Assembly: GCA_009772935.1 (NCBI GenBank)
Contig: WOUR01000011.1
Span: forward strand, 48,285-112,284
Source: Rhodospirillaceae bacterium
GTDB lineage: Bacteria; Pseudomonadota; Alphaproteobacteria; Reyranellales; Reyranellaceae
Reading direction: 5' to 3'
Length of the DNA: 64,000 nt
Shown here: positions 1 to 8,569 of the stretch, one piece after another
Layout of the letters: every line of letters starts with the position of its first letter
Numbering within the stretch: position 1 is the first letter of the stretch
Made by a program: the position numbers and the translations under genes
The notes under the pieces: generated by a model
Databases searched by the model: none
The model's input: only the letters and a program-made list of their open reading frames with translations
Told to the model about the DNA's origin: nothing

Positions 1-794
1 CGCTCTACATGATGGGCGCCTACATCGCCTGGACGCTGATCGGCGTCACCGACTCGTTCGTGCTGGGTACGCTGCTGGCGCTTCCGGCGATCTTCCTGCT
101 GGGCGTCGCCGTCGAGATCGTGGTGATCCGCAAGCTCTACGCACGCGACCATCTCACCCAGGTGCTCGCGACCTTCGGCCTGATCCTGTTCTTCAACGAG
201 CTGGTGCGCGCGCTCTGGGGCCCGGCCGGCAAGAGCATCGCGGTACCGGGCTTCCTGAACCGCACCATCGAGATCCTGCCGGGCGTGCCCTACCCGGCCT
301 ACCGCTTCGCCATCATCGTCGTGGGCGCCCTGGTGGCGATCCTTCTGGCCTGGCTGGTGGCGCGCACGCGACTCGGCATGCTGATCAGGGCGGGCGCCTC
401 CAACCGCCGCATGATCGGTGCGCTGGGGGTCAACATCGAGCTGCTGTTCAGCCTGGTGTTCGGCCTCGGCGCGGTGTTCGCGGGCCTGGCCGGCCTGATG
501 GCCGCCCCCATCGCCTCGGTGCGGATCGGCATGGGTGACGACATCCTGATCCTCGCCCTCGTCATCATCGTCATCGGCGGCATCGGCTCGATCAAGGGCG
601 CCTTCATCGCCGCCATGGTGGTCGGCCAGATCGACATCGTGGGCCGTGCCTTCCTGCCCGACATCCTCAAGACCTTCATGAGTTCCAGCGCCGCCTCGAG
701 CGCCGCGCCCGCCATCTCGCAGGTGCTGGTCTACGTGCTGATGGCGGTGGTGCTGGTGTGGCGGCCGACCGGCCTGTTCGGCCAGCGCACATGA
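1..794 (+). CDS. livH: Branched-chain amino acid ABC transporter permease LivH (5' truncated)
   Basis: This is an inner-membrane permease of the LivH family, which with LivM forms the channel for hydrophobic amino-acid uptake. The reading frame is open from the window edge (codons in phase with base 3), so the true start lies upstream and only the last ~263 residues are seen. Several long hydrophobic segments are visible, and the C-terminal part has the typical GGIGSIKGAF loop before the last helices. The stop overlaps the livM start by ATGA, which indicates translational coupling. Family assignment is firm; the exact substrate is inferred from the family. Confidence 0.92.
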   Translation, partial: LYMMGAYIAWTLIGVTDSFVLGTLLALPAIFLLGVAVEIVVIRKLYARDHLTQVLATFGLILFFNELVRALWGPAGKSIAVPGFLNRTIEILPGVPYPAYRFAIIVVGALVAILLAWLVARTRLGMLIRAGASNRRMIGALGVNIELLFSLVFGLGAVFAGLAGLMAAPIASVRIGMGDDILILALVIIVIGGIGSIKGAFIAAMVVGQIDIVGRAFLPDILKTFMSSSAASSAAPAISQVLVYVLMAVVLVWRPTGLFGQRT

Positions 795-1759
795 TGGCCG
801 CGCTGCGTACGCCCCGCGGCCTCGCGACGGCGTTGATCCTGCTGGTACTGGCGGTGCTGCCGCTGCTCACCCAGGCGTTCGACCAGCGCTATCTGCTGTC
901 GATCGGAACGCGCATCGTCATCTGGTCGATTGCCGCGGTCAGCCTCAACATGATCCTGGGCTACGGCGGGCTGGTGAGCTTCGGCCATGCGATGTTCTTC
1001 GGGATCGGCGGCTATGCCGTGGGCATCCTGTCGGCCGAAGGTGTCTCCAGCGGCTGGATCCAGTGGCCCGTCGCCCTGCTCGCCGCCACGGCCTGGGCCG
1101 CCCTGATCGGCGCGCTGTCGCTGCGCACGCGCGGCCTCTACTTCATCATGATCACGCTCGCCTTCGCCCAGCTCGTCTACTACGTGGGCAGCGGGCTCGA
1201 AGCCTATGGCGGCGACGACGGGCTCAACATCAGCCGCAGCCGCTTCCCCGGCCTGATCGACCTGCGCGACAAGGCGAGCTTCTACTGGCTGTGCTTCGCC
1301 CTGCTCTGCGCCAGCCTTTGGTTCTGCGGCCGCTACGCCAACTCCCATTTCGGTCTCGTGCTCCGCGGCGCAAAATCCAACGAACTGCGCATGACCGCGC
1401 TCGGCTTCCCGGTGTTCCGCTACCGGCTCGCAGCCTTCACCATCGCCGGGGCGCTGGGCGGCCTCTCCGGTATCCTGCTCGCCAACGAGGGCGCCTACGT
1501 CTCGCCCGCCATGATGTCCTGGATGAAGTCGGGCGACCTCATCGTCATCGTCGTGCTGGGCGGCATGGGCGCCCTGTTCGGCCCGCTCTACGGCACCATC
1601 GCCTTCTTCGTGCTGGAGGAGGCGCTGCCACCGCTCCTCAATCTCGCCCACAAGGGCTGGGGCGAATACTGGATGATCGTGTTCGGCCCGCTGCTGGTCC
1701 TGATCGCCCTTTACGCGCGCGGCGGCATCGACTCCCTGCTGGGCCGTCGTCATGAGTAG
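791..1759 (+). CDS. livM: Branched-chain amino acid ABC transporter permease LivM
   Basis: Second membrane subunit of the Liv transporter. I chose the ATG at 791 because it overlaps the livH stop (ATGA); a longer reading frame from 758 would overlap livH more deeply. The protein is polytopic, carries the LivM-typical NMILGYGGLVSFGHAMFFG stretch near residues 54-72, and ends with a GGMGALFGPLYG motif before the last helix. At about 322 residues it is normal length. It overlaps livG by a few bases, so the four liv genes form one coupled transcription unit. Confidence 0.93.
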   Translation: MMAALRTPRGLATALILLVLAVLPLLTQAFDQRYLLSIGTRIVIWSIAAVSLNMILGYGGLVSFGHAMFFGIGGYAVGILSAEGVSSGWIQWPVALLAATAWAALIGALSLRTRGLYFIMITLAFAQLVYYVGSGLEAYGGDDGLNISRSRFPGLIDLRDKASFYWLCFALLCASLWFCGRYANSHFGLVLRGAKSNELRMTALGFPVFRYRLAAFTIAGALGGLSGILLANEGAYVSPAMMSWMKSGDLIVIVVLGGMGALFGPLYGTIAFFVLEEALPPLLNLAHKGWGEYWMIVFGPLLVLIALYARGGIDSLLGRRHE

Positions 1760-2519
1760 GCAGGCCATGACCGAGCCCCTGCTCCGCACCGAGCGGCTGG
1801 TGAAGCGCTATGGCGGCCTGCTGGCGACCGACAATGTGTCGATCGACGTGCGGCCGGGCGAAATCCATGCGCTGATCGGCCCGAACGGTGCCGGCAAGAC
1901 CACGCTGGTCCACCAGCTCACCGGCGTCGTTGCCCCGGATTCGGGCGCCATCCATTTCGCCGGCCGCGACGTCACCCGCTTGGCCACCCATGCGCGGGTG
2001 CGGCTGGGCCTCGGCCGGTCCTTCCAGATCACCTCGGTGCTGCGCGAGTTCACGGCGCTGGAGAACGTGGCGCTGGCCGTGCAGGGCCATGCCGGCCATT
2101 CCTTCCGCTTCCTGGCCGATGCCCGCCACGACGAGGCCCTGCGCGGCCCCGCCCGCCGCCTGCTCGAGGAAGTCGGGCTGGGCGAGCGTGCCGGCACCCT
2201 CGCCGCCTCCCTCAGCCATGGCGAGCAGCGCCAGCTCGAGATCGCCATGGCGCTGGCCGGCGAGCCCAGCCTGTTGCTGCTCGACGAGCCGATGGCCGGC
2301 ATGGGCGTCGAGGAGAGCCAGCGACTGATCGGCTTCCTGCGGGCACTGAAGCAGAAGCACGCCATGCTCCTGATCGAACACGACATGGATGCCGTCTTCC
2401 AACTCGCCGACCGCATCACCGTGCTGGTCTATGGCCGCGCCATCGCCAGCGGTACGCCCGACGAGATCCGGGCGAACCCGGACGTGCGCCAGGCCTATCT
2501 CGGTGAGGAGGCAGCCTGA
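1752..2519 (+). CDS. livG: Branched-chain amino acid ABC transporter ATP-binding protein LivG
   Basis: One of the two cytoplasmic ATPases of the Liv importer. Walker A GPNGAGKTT lies near residue 43, the signature LSHGEQRQ near 154 and Walker B LLLLDEP near 174, followed by the H-loop LIEHDMD. The usual signature serine-glycine-glycine reads SHG here, which is common in LivG. The start overlaps the livM stop; an internal ATG at 1767 is a possible alternative. Length of 255 residues fits the family, and its position directly before livF is canonical. Confidence 0.93.
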   Translation: MSRQAMTEPLLRTERLVKRYGGLLATDNVSIDVRPGEIHALIGPNGAGKTTLVHQLTGVVAPDSGAIHFAGRDVTRLATHARVRLGLGRSFQITSVLREFTALENVALAVQGHAGHSFRFLADARHDEALRGPARRLLEEVGLGERAGTLAASLSHGEQRQLEIAMALAGEPSLLLLDEPMAGMGVEESQRLIGFLRALKQKHAMLLIEHDMDAVFQLADRITVLVYGRAIASGTPDEIRANPDVRQAYLGEEAA

Positions 2520-3220
2520 TGCTGCGTGTCCGGGAGCTCGACGCCTTCTACGGTCCCAGCCAGGCGCTGTTCGGCATGGAACTGAGGGTCGACGCCGGCG
2601 AGGTGGTGACCCTGATGGGCCGCAACGGCATGGGCAAGACGACCACCGTGCACACCATCATGGGCCTGATGCCGGCGCGCCGCGGCACGGTCGAGTTCGA
2701 GGGTAACCGCGTCGAGGGCCTGCCGGCCTTCCGGATCGCCCGGCTCGGCCTCGGACTGGTGCCGGAAGGACGCCAGATCTTTCCCAACCTTTCGGTACGC
2801 GAAAACCTCGTGGCCGCCAGCGCCAACCGCACGGCGCGGCCGAACCCGTGGACCATCGCGCGCGTCTTCGAGTTCTTCCCGCGCCTGGCCGAGCGCCAGC
2901 GCAACATGGGCAACCAGCTCTCCGGCGGCGAACAGCAGATGCTGGCGATCGGGCGCGCCCTGATGACCAACCCCAAGCTGCTGATCCTCGACGAGGCCAC
3001 CGAGGGACTGGCACCGCTGATCCGCCAGGAAATCTGGTCCTGCCTCGGCCGGCTGAAGAACGAGGGCCAGGCGATCCTGGTCATCGACAAGAACGTGTCG
3101 GCCCTGATCCCGCTGGCCGACCGCCACCACATCGTCGAGAAGGGCCGCGTCGTGTGGGTCGGCTCGTCCCAGGCCCTGGCCGGCGACAAGGACCTGCAGC
3201 ACCGGTATCTTGGCGTCTGA
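2519..3220 (+). CDS. livF: Branched-chain amino acid ABC transporter ATP-binding protein LivF
   Basis: Second ATPase of the Liv importer. Walker A GRNGMGKTT is near residue 34, signature LSGGEQQ near 135 and Walker B LLILDEA near 157. The ATG shares one base with the livG stop (TGATG). The H-loop position reads VIDKNVS rather than the usual VEQN; this substitution (Q to D, and K in place of the histidine-like position) also occurs in some LivF-like proteins and may alter hydrolysis. The putrescine operon begins 16 bases downstream on the same strand, so the two transport systems may be co-transcribed. Confidence 0.92.
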   Translation: MLRVRELDAFYGPSQALFGMELRVDAGEVVTLMGRNGMGKTTTVHTIMGLMPARRGTVEFEGNRVEGLPAFRIARLGLGLVPEGRQIFPNLSVRENLVAASANRTARPNPWTIARVFEFFPRLAERQRNMGNQLSGGEQQMLAIGRALMTNPKLLILDEATEGLAPLIRQEIWSCLGRLKNEGQAILVIDKNVSALIPLADRHHIVEKGRVVWVGSSQALAGDKDLQHRYLGV

Positions 3221-3236
3221 TCCTGCGGAGTTGCCG

Positions 3237-4322
3237 ATGCGTCTTCTTGCCGTTGCCTCGTTGCTCTTCCTCGCCGCCGCCGGGCCGGTTGCCGCCCAGG
3301 GCTCGGTCAACGTCTACAACTGGTCGGATTACATCGCCGAAGACCAAGTGAAGGATTTTGCCAAGGATACCGGCATCAAGGTCAACTACACGACCTACGA
3401 CAGCAACGAGATCCTCGACGCCAAGCTGCGCACCGGCAAGTCGGGCTACGACATCGTCGTGCCGACCGCCTCGCCGTTCTTCGTGCGGCAACTCCAGGCC
3501 AACATCTTCCTGCCCCTCGACAGGTCGAAGCTGAAGAACTGGAAGAACCTCGATCCCGAGATCATGGCGGCGCTGGCCAAGTACGATCCGAACAACGCCC
3601 ATGGCGTGCCGTGGATGTGGGGCACGACAGGCATCGGCTACAATGTCGCCGAGATCAGGAAGCGCATGGCCGACGCCCCGGTCGATTCGCTGCGCATGAT
3701 CTTCGATCCGGCGGTCGTCTCGAAGTTCCAGGATTGCGGCGTCATGCTGCTCGACAGCGCCACCGACGTACTGCCGGCCGCGCTCAAGTATCTCGGCCTC
3801 GATCCCGATTCGAAGAAGCCGGAGGACCTCGCCAAGGCCGCCGACGTGGTGAAGGCGGTGCGGCCGTACGTGCGCAAGTTCCATTCCTCGGAGTACATCA
3901 ACGCGCTGGCCGGCGGGAACATCTGCCTGGCCTTCGGCTATTCCGGCGACATCTTCCAGGCGCGTGACCGCGGCGCCAAGGCCGCCAGCAAGGTCGACAT
4001 CGACTATGCGATCCCCAAGGAAGGCTCGCTGCTCTGGATCGACGTCGTGGCCATCCCCAAGGACGCGCCCAACCAGGCCAATGCCTATCGCTTCCTCGAC
4101 TTCATGCTGGAGGCCAAGGTCGCCGCGGCATCGAGCGAGCTCACCGGCTACGCCAACGGCAACAAGGCCGCCTTCGCGCTGCTGCCCAAGGACATTTCGG
4201 AGAACCCACTGATCTATCCGCCGGCCGACGTGCGCGCGAAGTTCTACACCATCACCGCCGGAACGGCCGAGCAGGTGCGCGAGCGCACGCGACTGTGGAC
4301 CTCGGTGAAGACGGGCCGCTAG
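3237..4322 (+). CDS. potF: Putrescine ABC transporter periplasmic binding protein PotF
   Basis: Periplasmic polyamine receptor. The start at ATG 3237 is set by a GGAG ribosome site about 7 bases upstream and by the signal peptide that follows (roughly residues 1-21, ending in VAAQG). The mature N-terminus has VYNWSDYIAED, the hallmark of PotF, where W-S-D-Y contact the ligand. The conserved GYSGDIFQ and LWIDVVAIP segments supply further ligand-site acids; E. coli PotF has tryptophan where this protein has tyrosine in GYSGD. The C-terminus NPLIYPPADVRAKFYT is also PotF-like. First gene of potF-(signal-peptidase-like)-potG-potH-potI. Confidence 0.93.
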   Translation: MRLLAVASLLFLAAAGPVAAQGSVNVYNWSDYIAEDQVKDFAKDTGIKVNYTTYDSNEILDAKLRTGKSGYDIVVPTASPFFVRQLQANIFLPLDRSKLKNWKNLDPEIMAALAKYDPNNAHGVPWMWGTTGIGYNVAEIRKRMADAPVDSLRMIFDPAVVSKFQDCGVMLLDSATDVLPAALKYLGLDPDSKKPEDLAKAADVVKAVRPYVRKFHSSEYINALAGGNICLAFGYSGDIFQARDRGAKAASKVDIDYAIPKEGSLLWIDVVAIPKDAPNQANAYRFLDFMLEAKVAAASSELTGYANGNKAAFALLPKDISENPLIYPPADVRAKFYTITAGTAEQVRERTRLWTSVKTGR

Positions 4323-4343
4323 AGATCGCCTGGCGACCGCATC

Positions 4344-5267
4344 GTGACCAAAATCGAGATATGGCCGGGGCATGCTTTCTACAAAGCGCTCTGGCCCGGC
4401 CTTCTATCGCTTCTCTGGCCAGGCCTCGGCCATATCTATGTCGGGCACTGGTATCTGGGCATTGCCATCTTTGTGGTCGAGCAGTCGCTCGAGATATTGC
4501 TTCTCGCCACAACCAACGTCCTGCCGCTGCAACCAGTCATCGTGGCCCTCTGGTTGTTGGCGCTTGCATCAATGCGCATTGCGATCGCATTCGACGCAAT
4601 CCGCAGAATGCGTCTCGGCAGAAGAGGCTATCTGCGACCCTGGTATCGTTCGACGTGGTTTGCTGCCGCGATCATGATCGCGGCTAGTGTGGCCGGGCAA
4701 TACAGTCGAATCCCCAACGCCATCAATGCGTGGCGTGGCATCCTTGTCCAATCAGACAGCAATTCCCCAACGCTCGTGCGGAACGATCGCGTTCTCACCA
4801 GCACTCGGCTGGCCAAACGCCCTCCCGACTACGGCCAGATGGTCATTTTCAGAAATCCTCGCGATCGTGGAATCGAATACATGGCGCGCATCGTTGGATT
4901 GCCCGGCGATCTCGTTCAGCTAAAGAATGGCATTCTTTATCTGAATGACCGTCCCGTGACACGTCAGCCGCATGATCTGCCGGCCCGCCTTCAGTCGAAG
5001 CGTTATGCGGCAACGGTTCGACAATATGAAGAAGCGCTCCCGAACGGACGGAGTTACATGGTCCTTGGAGATGCGAGAGCTCCACCGAAGGACATAGCTC
5101 CCACACTCGTTTCTCCAGACCACGTCTTTGTTATCAACGACGGGCGCAGCTTTTATGACCGGTATTATGCGGGAGTTGTTCCGGCCGCGGATATCCGGGC
5201 AGAGGTAAAGTTGATGATTTGGCCCGCATCGAGAGACTATGGTCGACTCCTGTCTCTCGTGAGATAG
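4344..5267 (+). CDS. Signal peptidase I-like membrane protein lacking the catalytic lysine
   Basis: A 307-residue protein with a GTG start. The N-terminal ~120 residues hold several hydrophobic segments (for example LWPGLGHIYVGHWYLGIAIF, about 24-43). A peptidase S26-like region follows, with SNSPTL at residues 139-144 aligning to the nucleophile box (S-x-x-P-T-L), then EYMARIVGLPGDLVQL near 178-193, MVLGDAR near 238 and YDRYYAGVVP near 264. In signal peptidase I the residue before R in the x-R-x-x-G-x-PGD box is the general-base lysine; here it is Ala181. The protease may therefore be inactive or work differently. The gene separates potF from potG, in an operon that normally lacks it, and its codons are visibly richer in A/T than those of its neighbours, suggesting later insertion. 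Confidence 0.75.
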   Translation: MTKIEIWPGHAFYKALWPGLLSLLWPGLGHIYVGHWYLGIAIFVVEQSLEILLLATTNVLPLQPVIVALWLLALASMRIAIAFDAIRRMRLGRRGYLRPWYRSTWFAAAIMIAASVAGQYSRIPNAINAWRGILVQSDSNSPTLVRNDRVLTSTRLAKRPPDYGQMVIFRNPRDRGIEYMARIVGLPGDLVQLKNGILYLNDRPVTRQPHDLPARLQSKRYAATVRQYEEALPNGRSYMVLGDARAPPKDIAPTLVSPDHVFVINDGRSFYDRYYAGVVPAADIRAEVKLMIWPASRDYGRLLSLVR

Positions 5268-5274
5268 AAACTCG

Positions 5275-6288
5275 ATGTCGAGCACCGTCACCGGCGACAA
5301 GGCGATTGTCCGCATCGAGGGACTGACCCGGCGCTTCGGGCCGATCGTCGCCGTCGATCGCGTCGACCTCGAGATCGCACGCGGCGAGCTGTTCGCACTG
5401 CTGGGCGGCTCGGGCTGCGGCAAGACCACCCTGCTGCGCATGCTGGCGGGCTTCGAAACGCCGGACGAAGGCCGGCTGTTCATCGACGGACAGGACATGA
5501 CCGACGTGCCGCCCTACCGGCGGCCGGTGAACATGATGTTCCAGTCCTACGCCCTCTTCCCGCACATGGATGTGGCGGCAAACGTGGGCTATGGGCTGCG
5601 CCGCGACGGGGTGAAGGCGGCAGAGATCGCCGACAGGGTCGCGGAGATCCTGGCGCTCGTGCACCTGCAGGACCATGCGAGGCGCAAGCCGTCGCAGCTC
5701 TCGGGCGGACAGCGCCAGCGGGTGGCCCTGGCGCGGGCGCTGGTGAAGCGGCCCAAGCTGCTGCTGCTCGACGAGCCGCTGGCCGCCCTCGACCGCAAGC
5801 TGCGCGAGAGCACGCGCTTCGAGATGGTGCGCCTTCAGGAGCAGCTTGGCCTCACCTTCGTCATGGTCACGCACGACCAGGAGGAGGCCATGTCGATGGC
5901 GACGCGGCTCGCCGTCATGAATGCCGGCCGCATCGCCCAGATCGGCACGCCGCACGAGGTCTACGAGCATCCCGCCTCGCGCTTCGTGGCAGATTTCATC
6001 GGCATCGCCAACATCATCGGCCTCGACGGCGGTGGCTGGATGGCGCTGCGGCCGGAGAAGATCGCGCTCTCGGCCGAGCGGCCCGCCCTGCCGCGGACCG
6101 TCGCCGGCCGGATCGTCGACGTCGCCTACGAGGGCGACCGCTCGCTCTATCATGTCGAGACCGACGCCCACGGCACGATGACCGTGTCGACGACGAACAT
6201 AAGCCGCAGCGCCGGCGCCGCCTTCGCACGGGGACAATCCGTCTGGCTGGGCTGGTCGGACGAGGCGGGCCAGAGGCTGGAGGCCTGA
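5275..6288 (+). CDS. potG: Putrescine ABC transporter ATP-binding protein PotG
   Basis: Cytoplasmic ATPase driving polyamine uptake. Walker A GGSGCGKTT is near residues 43-51, the Q-loop is in MMFQSYALFPHM, signature LSGGQRQRVALARAL near 142, Walker B LLLLDEPLAALD near 162 and H-loop MVTHDQEEA. The C-terminal ~80 residues carry a TOBE domain, including MALRPEKIAL and a VAYEGDRSLYHV strand. The start ATG is seven bases after the upstream stop, and the stop is four bases before potH. Length of 337 residues is slightly shorter than E. coli PotG. Confidence 0.93.
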   Translation: MSSTVTGDKAIVRIEGLTRRFGPIVAVDRVDLEIARGELFALLGGSGCGKTTLLRMLAGFETPDEGRLFIDGQDMTDVPPYRRPVNMMFQSYALFPHMDVAANVGYGLRRDGVKAAEIADRVAEILALVHLQDHARRKPSQLSGGQRQRVALARALVKRPKLLLLDEPLAALDRKLRESTRFEMVRLQEQLGLTFVMVTHDQEEAMSMATRLAVMNAGRIAQIGTPHEVYEHPASRFVADFIGIANIIGLDGGGWMALRPEKIALSAERPALPRTVAGRIVDVAYEGDRSLYHVETDAHGTMTVSTTNISRSAGAAFARGQSVWLGWSDEAGQRLEA

Positions 6289-6292
6289 GGCG

Positions 6293-7132
6293 ATGCGATT
6301 CGTCATCGGGCTTCCGTTCCTGTGGCTCGGCCTCTTCTTCCTGCTGCCGTGCCTTCTCGTCCTGGCCATCTCGCTGGGGACCTACGCGCCCGACTCGGTG
6401 CCGCCGGTCGAGTTGGGGCTCAGCTTCAAGAGCTTCGCGCTGCTCTTCTCCGACGATCTCTATCTGGCGGCCTGGATCTCCTCGCTGCGCATCGCCGCGA
6501 CCTCGACCCTGGTGGCGCTGCTGCTGGGCTATCCCATGGCCTATGCCATCGCCCGCGCCGCGCCCAACCGGCGCCCGCTGCTGCTGATGCTGGTCGTACT
6601 GCCCTTCTGGACCTCGTTCCTGATCCGCATCTATGCGTGGATGGGTCTGCTGGCCGACAACGGCCTGATCGAACAGTTTCTGCGCTGGAGCGGTCTCGCG
6701 TCCAACCCCGGCACGATCCTCGGCACCGAATGGGCGGTCCATCTCGGCATCGTCTACGCCTACCTTCCCTTCATGGTGCTGCCGCTCTACGCCACCCTGG
6801 AGAAGCTCGACCACGGCCTGCTCGAAGCCGCGGCCGATCTCGGCGCAAAGCCGTTCGCCGCCTTCCTCACCGTCACCCTGCCTTTGTCGCTGCCCGGCAT
6901 CGTCGCCGGCTGCCTGCTGGTGTTCATCCCGGCGGTCGGTGAATTCGTGATCCCGGACCTGCTGGGCGGGACCGAGACGCTGATGATCGGCAAGGTCCTG
7001 TGGGACGAGTTCTTCACCAATGGCGACTGGCCGCTGGCTTCGGCGGTCGCCGTCTGCCTGCTGGTGCTTCTCGTCGGACCGATCGCGATCTTCCAGCGCA
7101 ACCAGGCACGCAGCCTGGAGCGGCGCACGTGA
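6293..7132 (+). CDS. potH: Putrescine ABC transporter permease PotH
   Basis: First inner-membrane subunit of the polyamine importer (279 residues). It has about six hydrophobic helices and the EAA cytoplasmic loop LEAAADLGAKPFAAFLTV near residues 178-195, which docks onto PotG. The segment GEFVIPDLLGG before the last helix is characteristic of PotB/PotH permeases. The start is four bases after the potG stop and the next gene begins ten bases after this stop, so translation is coupled. It is shorter at the N-terminus than E. coli PotH. Confidence 0.93.
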   Translation: MRFVIGLPFLWLGLFFLLPCLLVLAISLGTYAPDSVPPVELGLSFKSFALLFSDDLYLAAWISSLRIAATSTLVALLLGYPMAYAIARAAPNRRPLLLMLVVLPFWTSFLIRIYAWMGLLADNGLIEQFLRWSGLASNPGTILGTEWAVHLGIVYAYLPFMVLPLYATLEKLDHGLLEAAADLGAKPFAAFLTVTLPLSLPGIVAGCLLVFIPAVGEFVIPDLLGGTETLMIGKVLWDEFFTNGDWPLASAVAVCLLVLLVGPIAIFQRNQARSLERRT

Positions 7133-7142
7133 GCGCTCTCGC

Positions 7143-7937
7143 ATGAGCGGCCGCGCCCGCTTCGCCTTCGGCATGCTGGCCTTCGGCTATGCCTTCCTCT
7201 ACCTGCCGATCGCGCTGGTGATCGTCTATTCGTTCAACGAATCGCGCCTCGTCACCGTGTGGTCGGGCTTCTCCCTGAAATGGTGGCATGCCCTGTTCGC
7301 CAACGAGGCGATGCTGGAGGCCGCCTGGCTGTCGCTGCGCATCGCCCTGGTGAGCGCGACCGGCGCGGCGCTGCTCGGTCTTGCCGCCGGCTACGCGCTC
7401 GCGCGCGCACCGCGCTTTCCCGGGCGTACTCTGTTCGGCAGCCTTGTCGTCGCCCCCATGGTGATGCCGGAAGTCGTCATGGGCATCTCGATGCTGCTGC
7501 TGTTCGTCGGCTCGGAGAGGCTGTTCGGCGGCCCGGACCGCGGCTTCCTGACCATCGCCGTCGCCCACACGACCTTCTCGATCGCCTTCGTGGCCATCGT
7601 CGTGCAGGCCCGCCTCGCCGACTTCGACCGCGCGCTGGAAGAGGCGGCGATGGATCTCGGCGCCACACCCTGGGTGACCTTCCGCACCGTCACCCTGCCG
7701 CTGATCGCGCCGGCCGTCGCTTCGGGCTGGCTGCTCGCCTTCACATTATCGTTGGACGATCTGATCCTGACCCAGTTCGTCGCCGGGGCGCAGTCGCAGA
7801 CCCTGCCGATGCGCGTCTATTCCAGCGTGCGGCTGGGCGTCGACCCGCAGATCAACGTGCTCGCCACCCTCGTCGTCACGGTCGCGGCCTGTGCCCTGAT
7901 CCTGTCCGGCTGGCTGACGCGGCGACAGCGCGGGTAG
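7143..7937 (+). CDS. potI: Putrescine ABC transporter permease PotI
   Basis: Second permease subunit (264 residues). I chose ATG 7143 rather than the longer frame from 7020, because 7143 follows the potH stop by ten bases and gives a normal N-terminus (MSGRARFAFGMLAFGYAF) leading into helix one. The EAA loop LEEAAMDLGATPWVTF lies near residues 162-177, and LDDLILTQFVAG precedes the last helices, as in PotC/PotI. The last 21 coding bases of the SGWLTRR region are duplicated about 0.6 kb downstream (see the repeat entries). Confidence 0.93.
   Translation: MSGRARFAFGMLAFGYAFLYLPIALVIVYSFNESRLVTVWSGFSLKWWHALFANEAMLEAAWLSLRIALVSATGAALLGLAAGYALARAPRFPGRTLFGSLVVAPMVMPEVVMGISMLLLFVGSERLFGGPDRGFLTIAVAHTTFSIAFVAIVVQARLADFDRALEEAAMDLGATPWVTFRTVTLPLIAPAVASGWLLAFTLSLDDLILTQFVAGAQSQTLPMRVYSSVRLGVDPQINVLATLVVTVAACALILSGWLTRRQRG
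7906..7926 (+). repeat. 21-bp direct repeat, left copy (inside potI 3' end)
   Basis: The 21 bases from ccggctggct to gcggcgac at the end of potI recur identically at 8512-8532 in the same orientation. The two copies bracket the 176-residue unknown gene, with a period of 606 bases. This is what an insertion with target duplication or a local duplication would leave. Confidence 0.85.
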
Positions 7938-7950
7938 AGGAGAACGACCG

Positions 7951-8481
7951 TTGTTCAAGACATTGATCGCCCGAGTGCTTGGCTTCTTCAGAAGGCAAGA
8001 TCCAGACACCCCTCCAGATGAATTCTGGGCTGCAATGAAAGAGTGTGAGCAACGCATTCGCGAACTCGAGGCACGGCCGCCGAGCGTCGGCAACCTCTAC
8101 GAGGCTCTGCAAATCCTGAAACCCAGGCTGCATTTCGATATCGAACTCGAAGGCGATCCACCGACGTCAGTGTGCCTCCGGCAATCGAGCGGGATGACCC
8201 ACTATCTCTCTTTTGAAAATGGGCTCTATCATGACTTTTGGACACAGGCCGCTGAAACAGATCTCGACAGATCCGACAGCTTGGAGCGAATCGTTTGGAG
8301 TGCTGCGGGAATGGTTCCCCCGAGAATCTACATAAGAGCGTATCGCTGGGCCGAACGACATCGCCAGATAGGCCGGCATCCCAAGACGAGAAAAGTGATA
8401 GGAGTACCCACCAACATCATCGAGAACGAATATTCGAAGGAATTCGAGAAGGTCGACGGGATTTGGCGGCGGAAGTTCTGA
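7951..8481 (+). CDS. Unknown 176-residue protein at the end of the putrescine operon
   Basis: I do not recognise a family. The TTG start is supported by AGGAGA about seven bases upstream; the next in-frame ATG is at 8035. The protein begins with a short basic/hydrophobic segment (MFKTLIARVLGFFRR), continues with a charged, helix-prone stretch (EFWAAMKECEQRIRELEAR, about 28-46) and ends with a basic region (EKVDGIWRRKF). No transmembrane anchor beyond the first segment is obvious. Codon usage is less GC-rich than in the pot genes. The gene lies between two copies of a 21-bp direct repeat, which suggests that it was inserted after potI. Confidence 0.6.
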   Translation: MFKTLIARVLGFFRRQDPDTPPDEFWAAMKECEQRIRELEARPPSVGNLYEALQILKPRLHFDIELEGDPPTSVCLRQSSGMTHYLSFENGLYHDFWTQAAETDLDRSDSLERIVWSAAGMVPPRIYIRAYRWAERHRQIGRHPKTRKVIGVPTNIIENEYSKEFEKVDGIWRRKF

Positions 8482-8511
8482 GTTTTCGGCCGCTTGTGCA
8501 TTGATCGCCGC

Positions 8512-8532
8512 CCGGCTGGCTGACGCGGCGAC
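8512..8532 (+). repeat. 21-bp direct repeat, right copy
   Basis: Identical to 7906-7926 in potI. It is non-coding here and lies between the unknown gene and the sulfite dehydrogenase gene. It looks like a remnant of the potI 3' end left behind on the far side of an inserted segment. Confidence 0.85.
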
Positions 8533-8549
8533 GAGTTTGAGCTAAGAAA

Positions 8550-8564
8550 CCCTCCTCAGGGAGG
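8550..8564 (+). promoter_or_regulatory. Hairpin burying the ribosome site of the sulfite dehydrogenase gene
   Basis: CCCTCC at 8550-8555 pairs perfectly with GGGAGG at 8559-8564 across a three-base loop. The right arm is the Shine-Dalgarno sequence (GGGAGGA) of the gene starting at 8570. A six-pair GC-rich stem over the ribosome site could limit translation. Regulation is inferred only from pairing. Confidence 0.5.
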
Positions 8565-8569
8565 AAAAA

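Noticed and set aside
5268..5274. Direct repeat expected at the ends of the signal-peptidase-like gene
   Set aside because: I compared the sequence after potF with that before potG and saw no repeat such as the one flanking 7951-8481, so an insertion there has no scar evidence.
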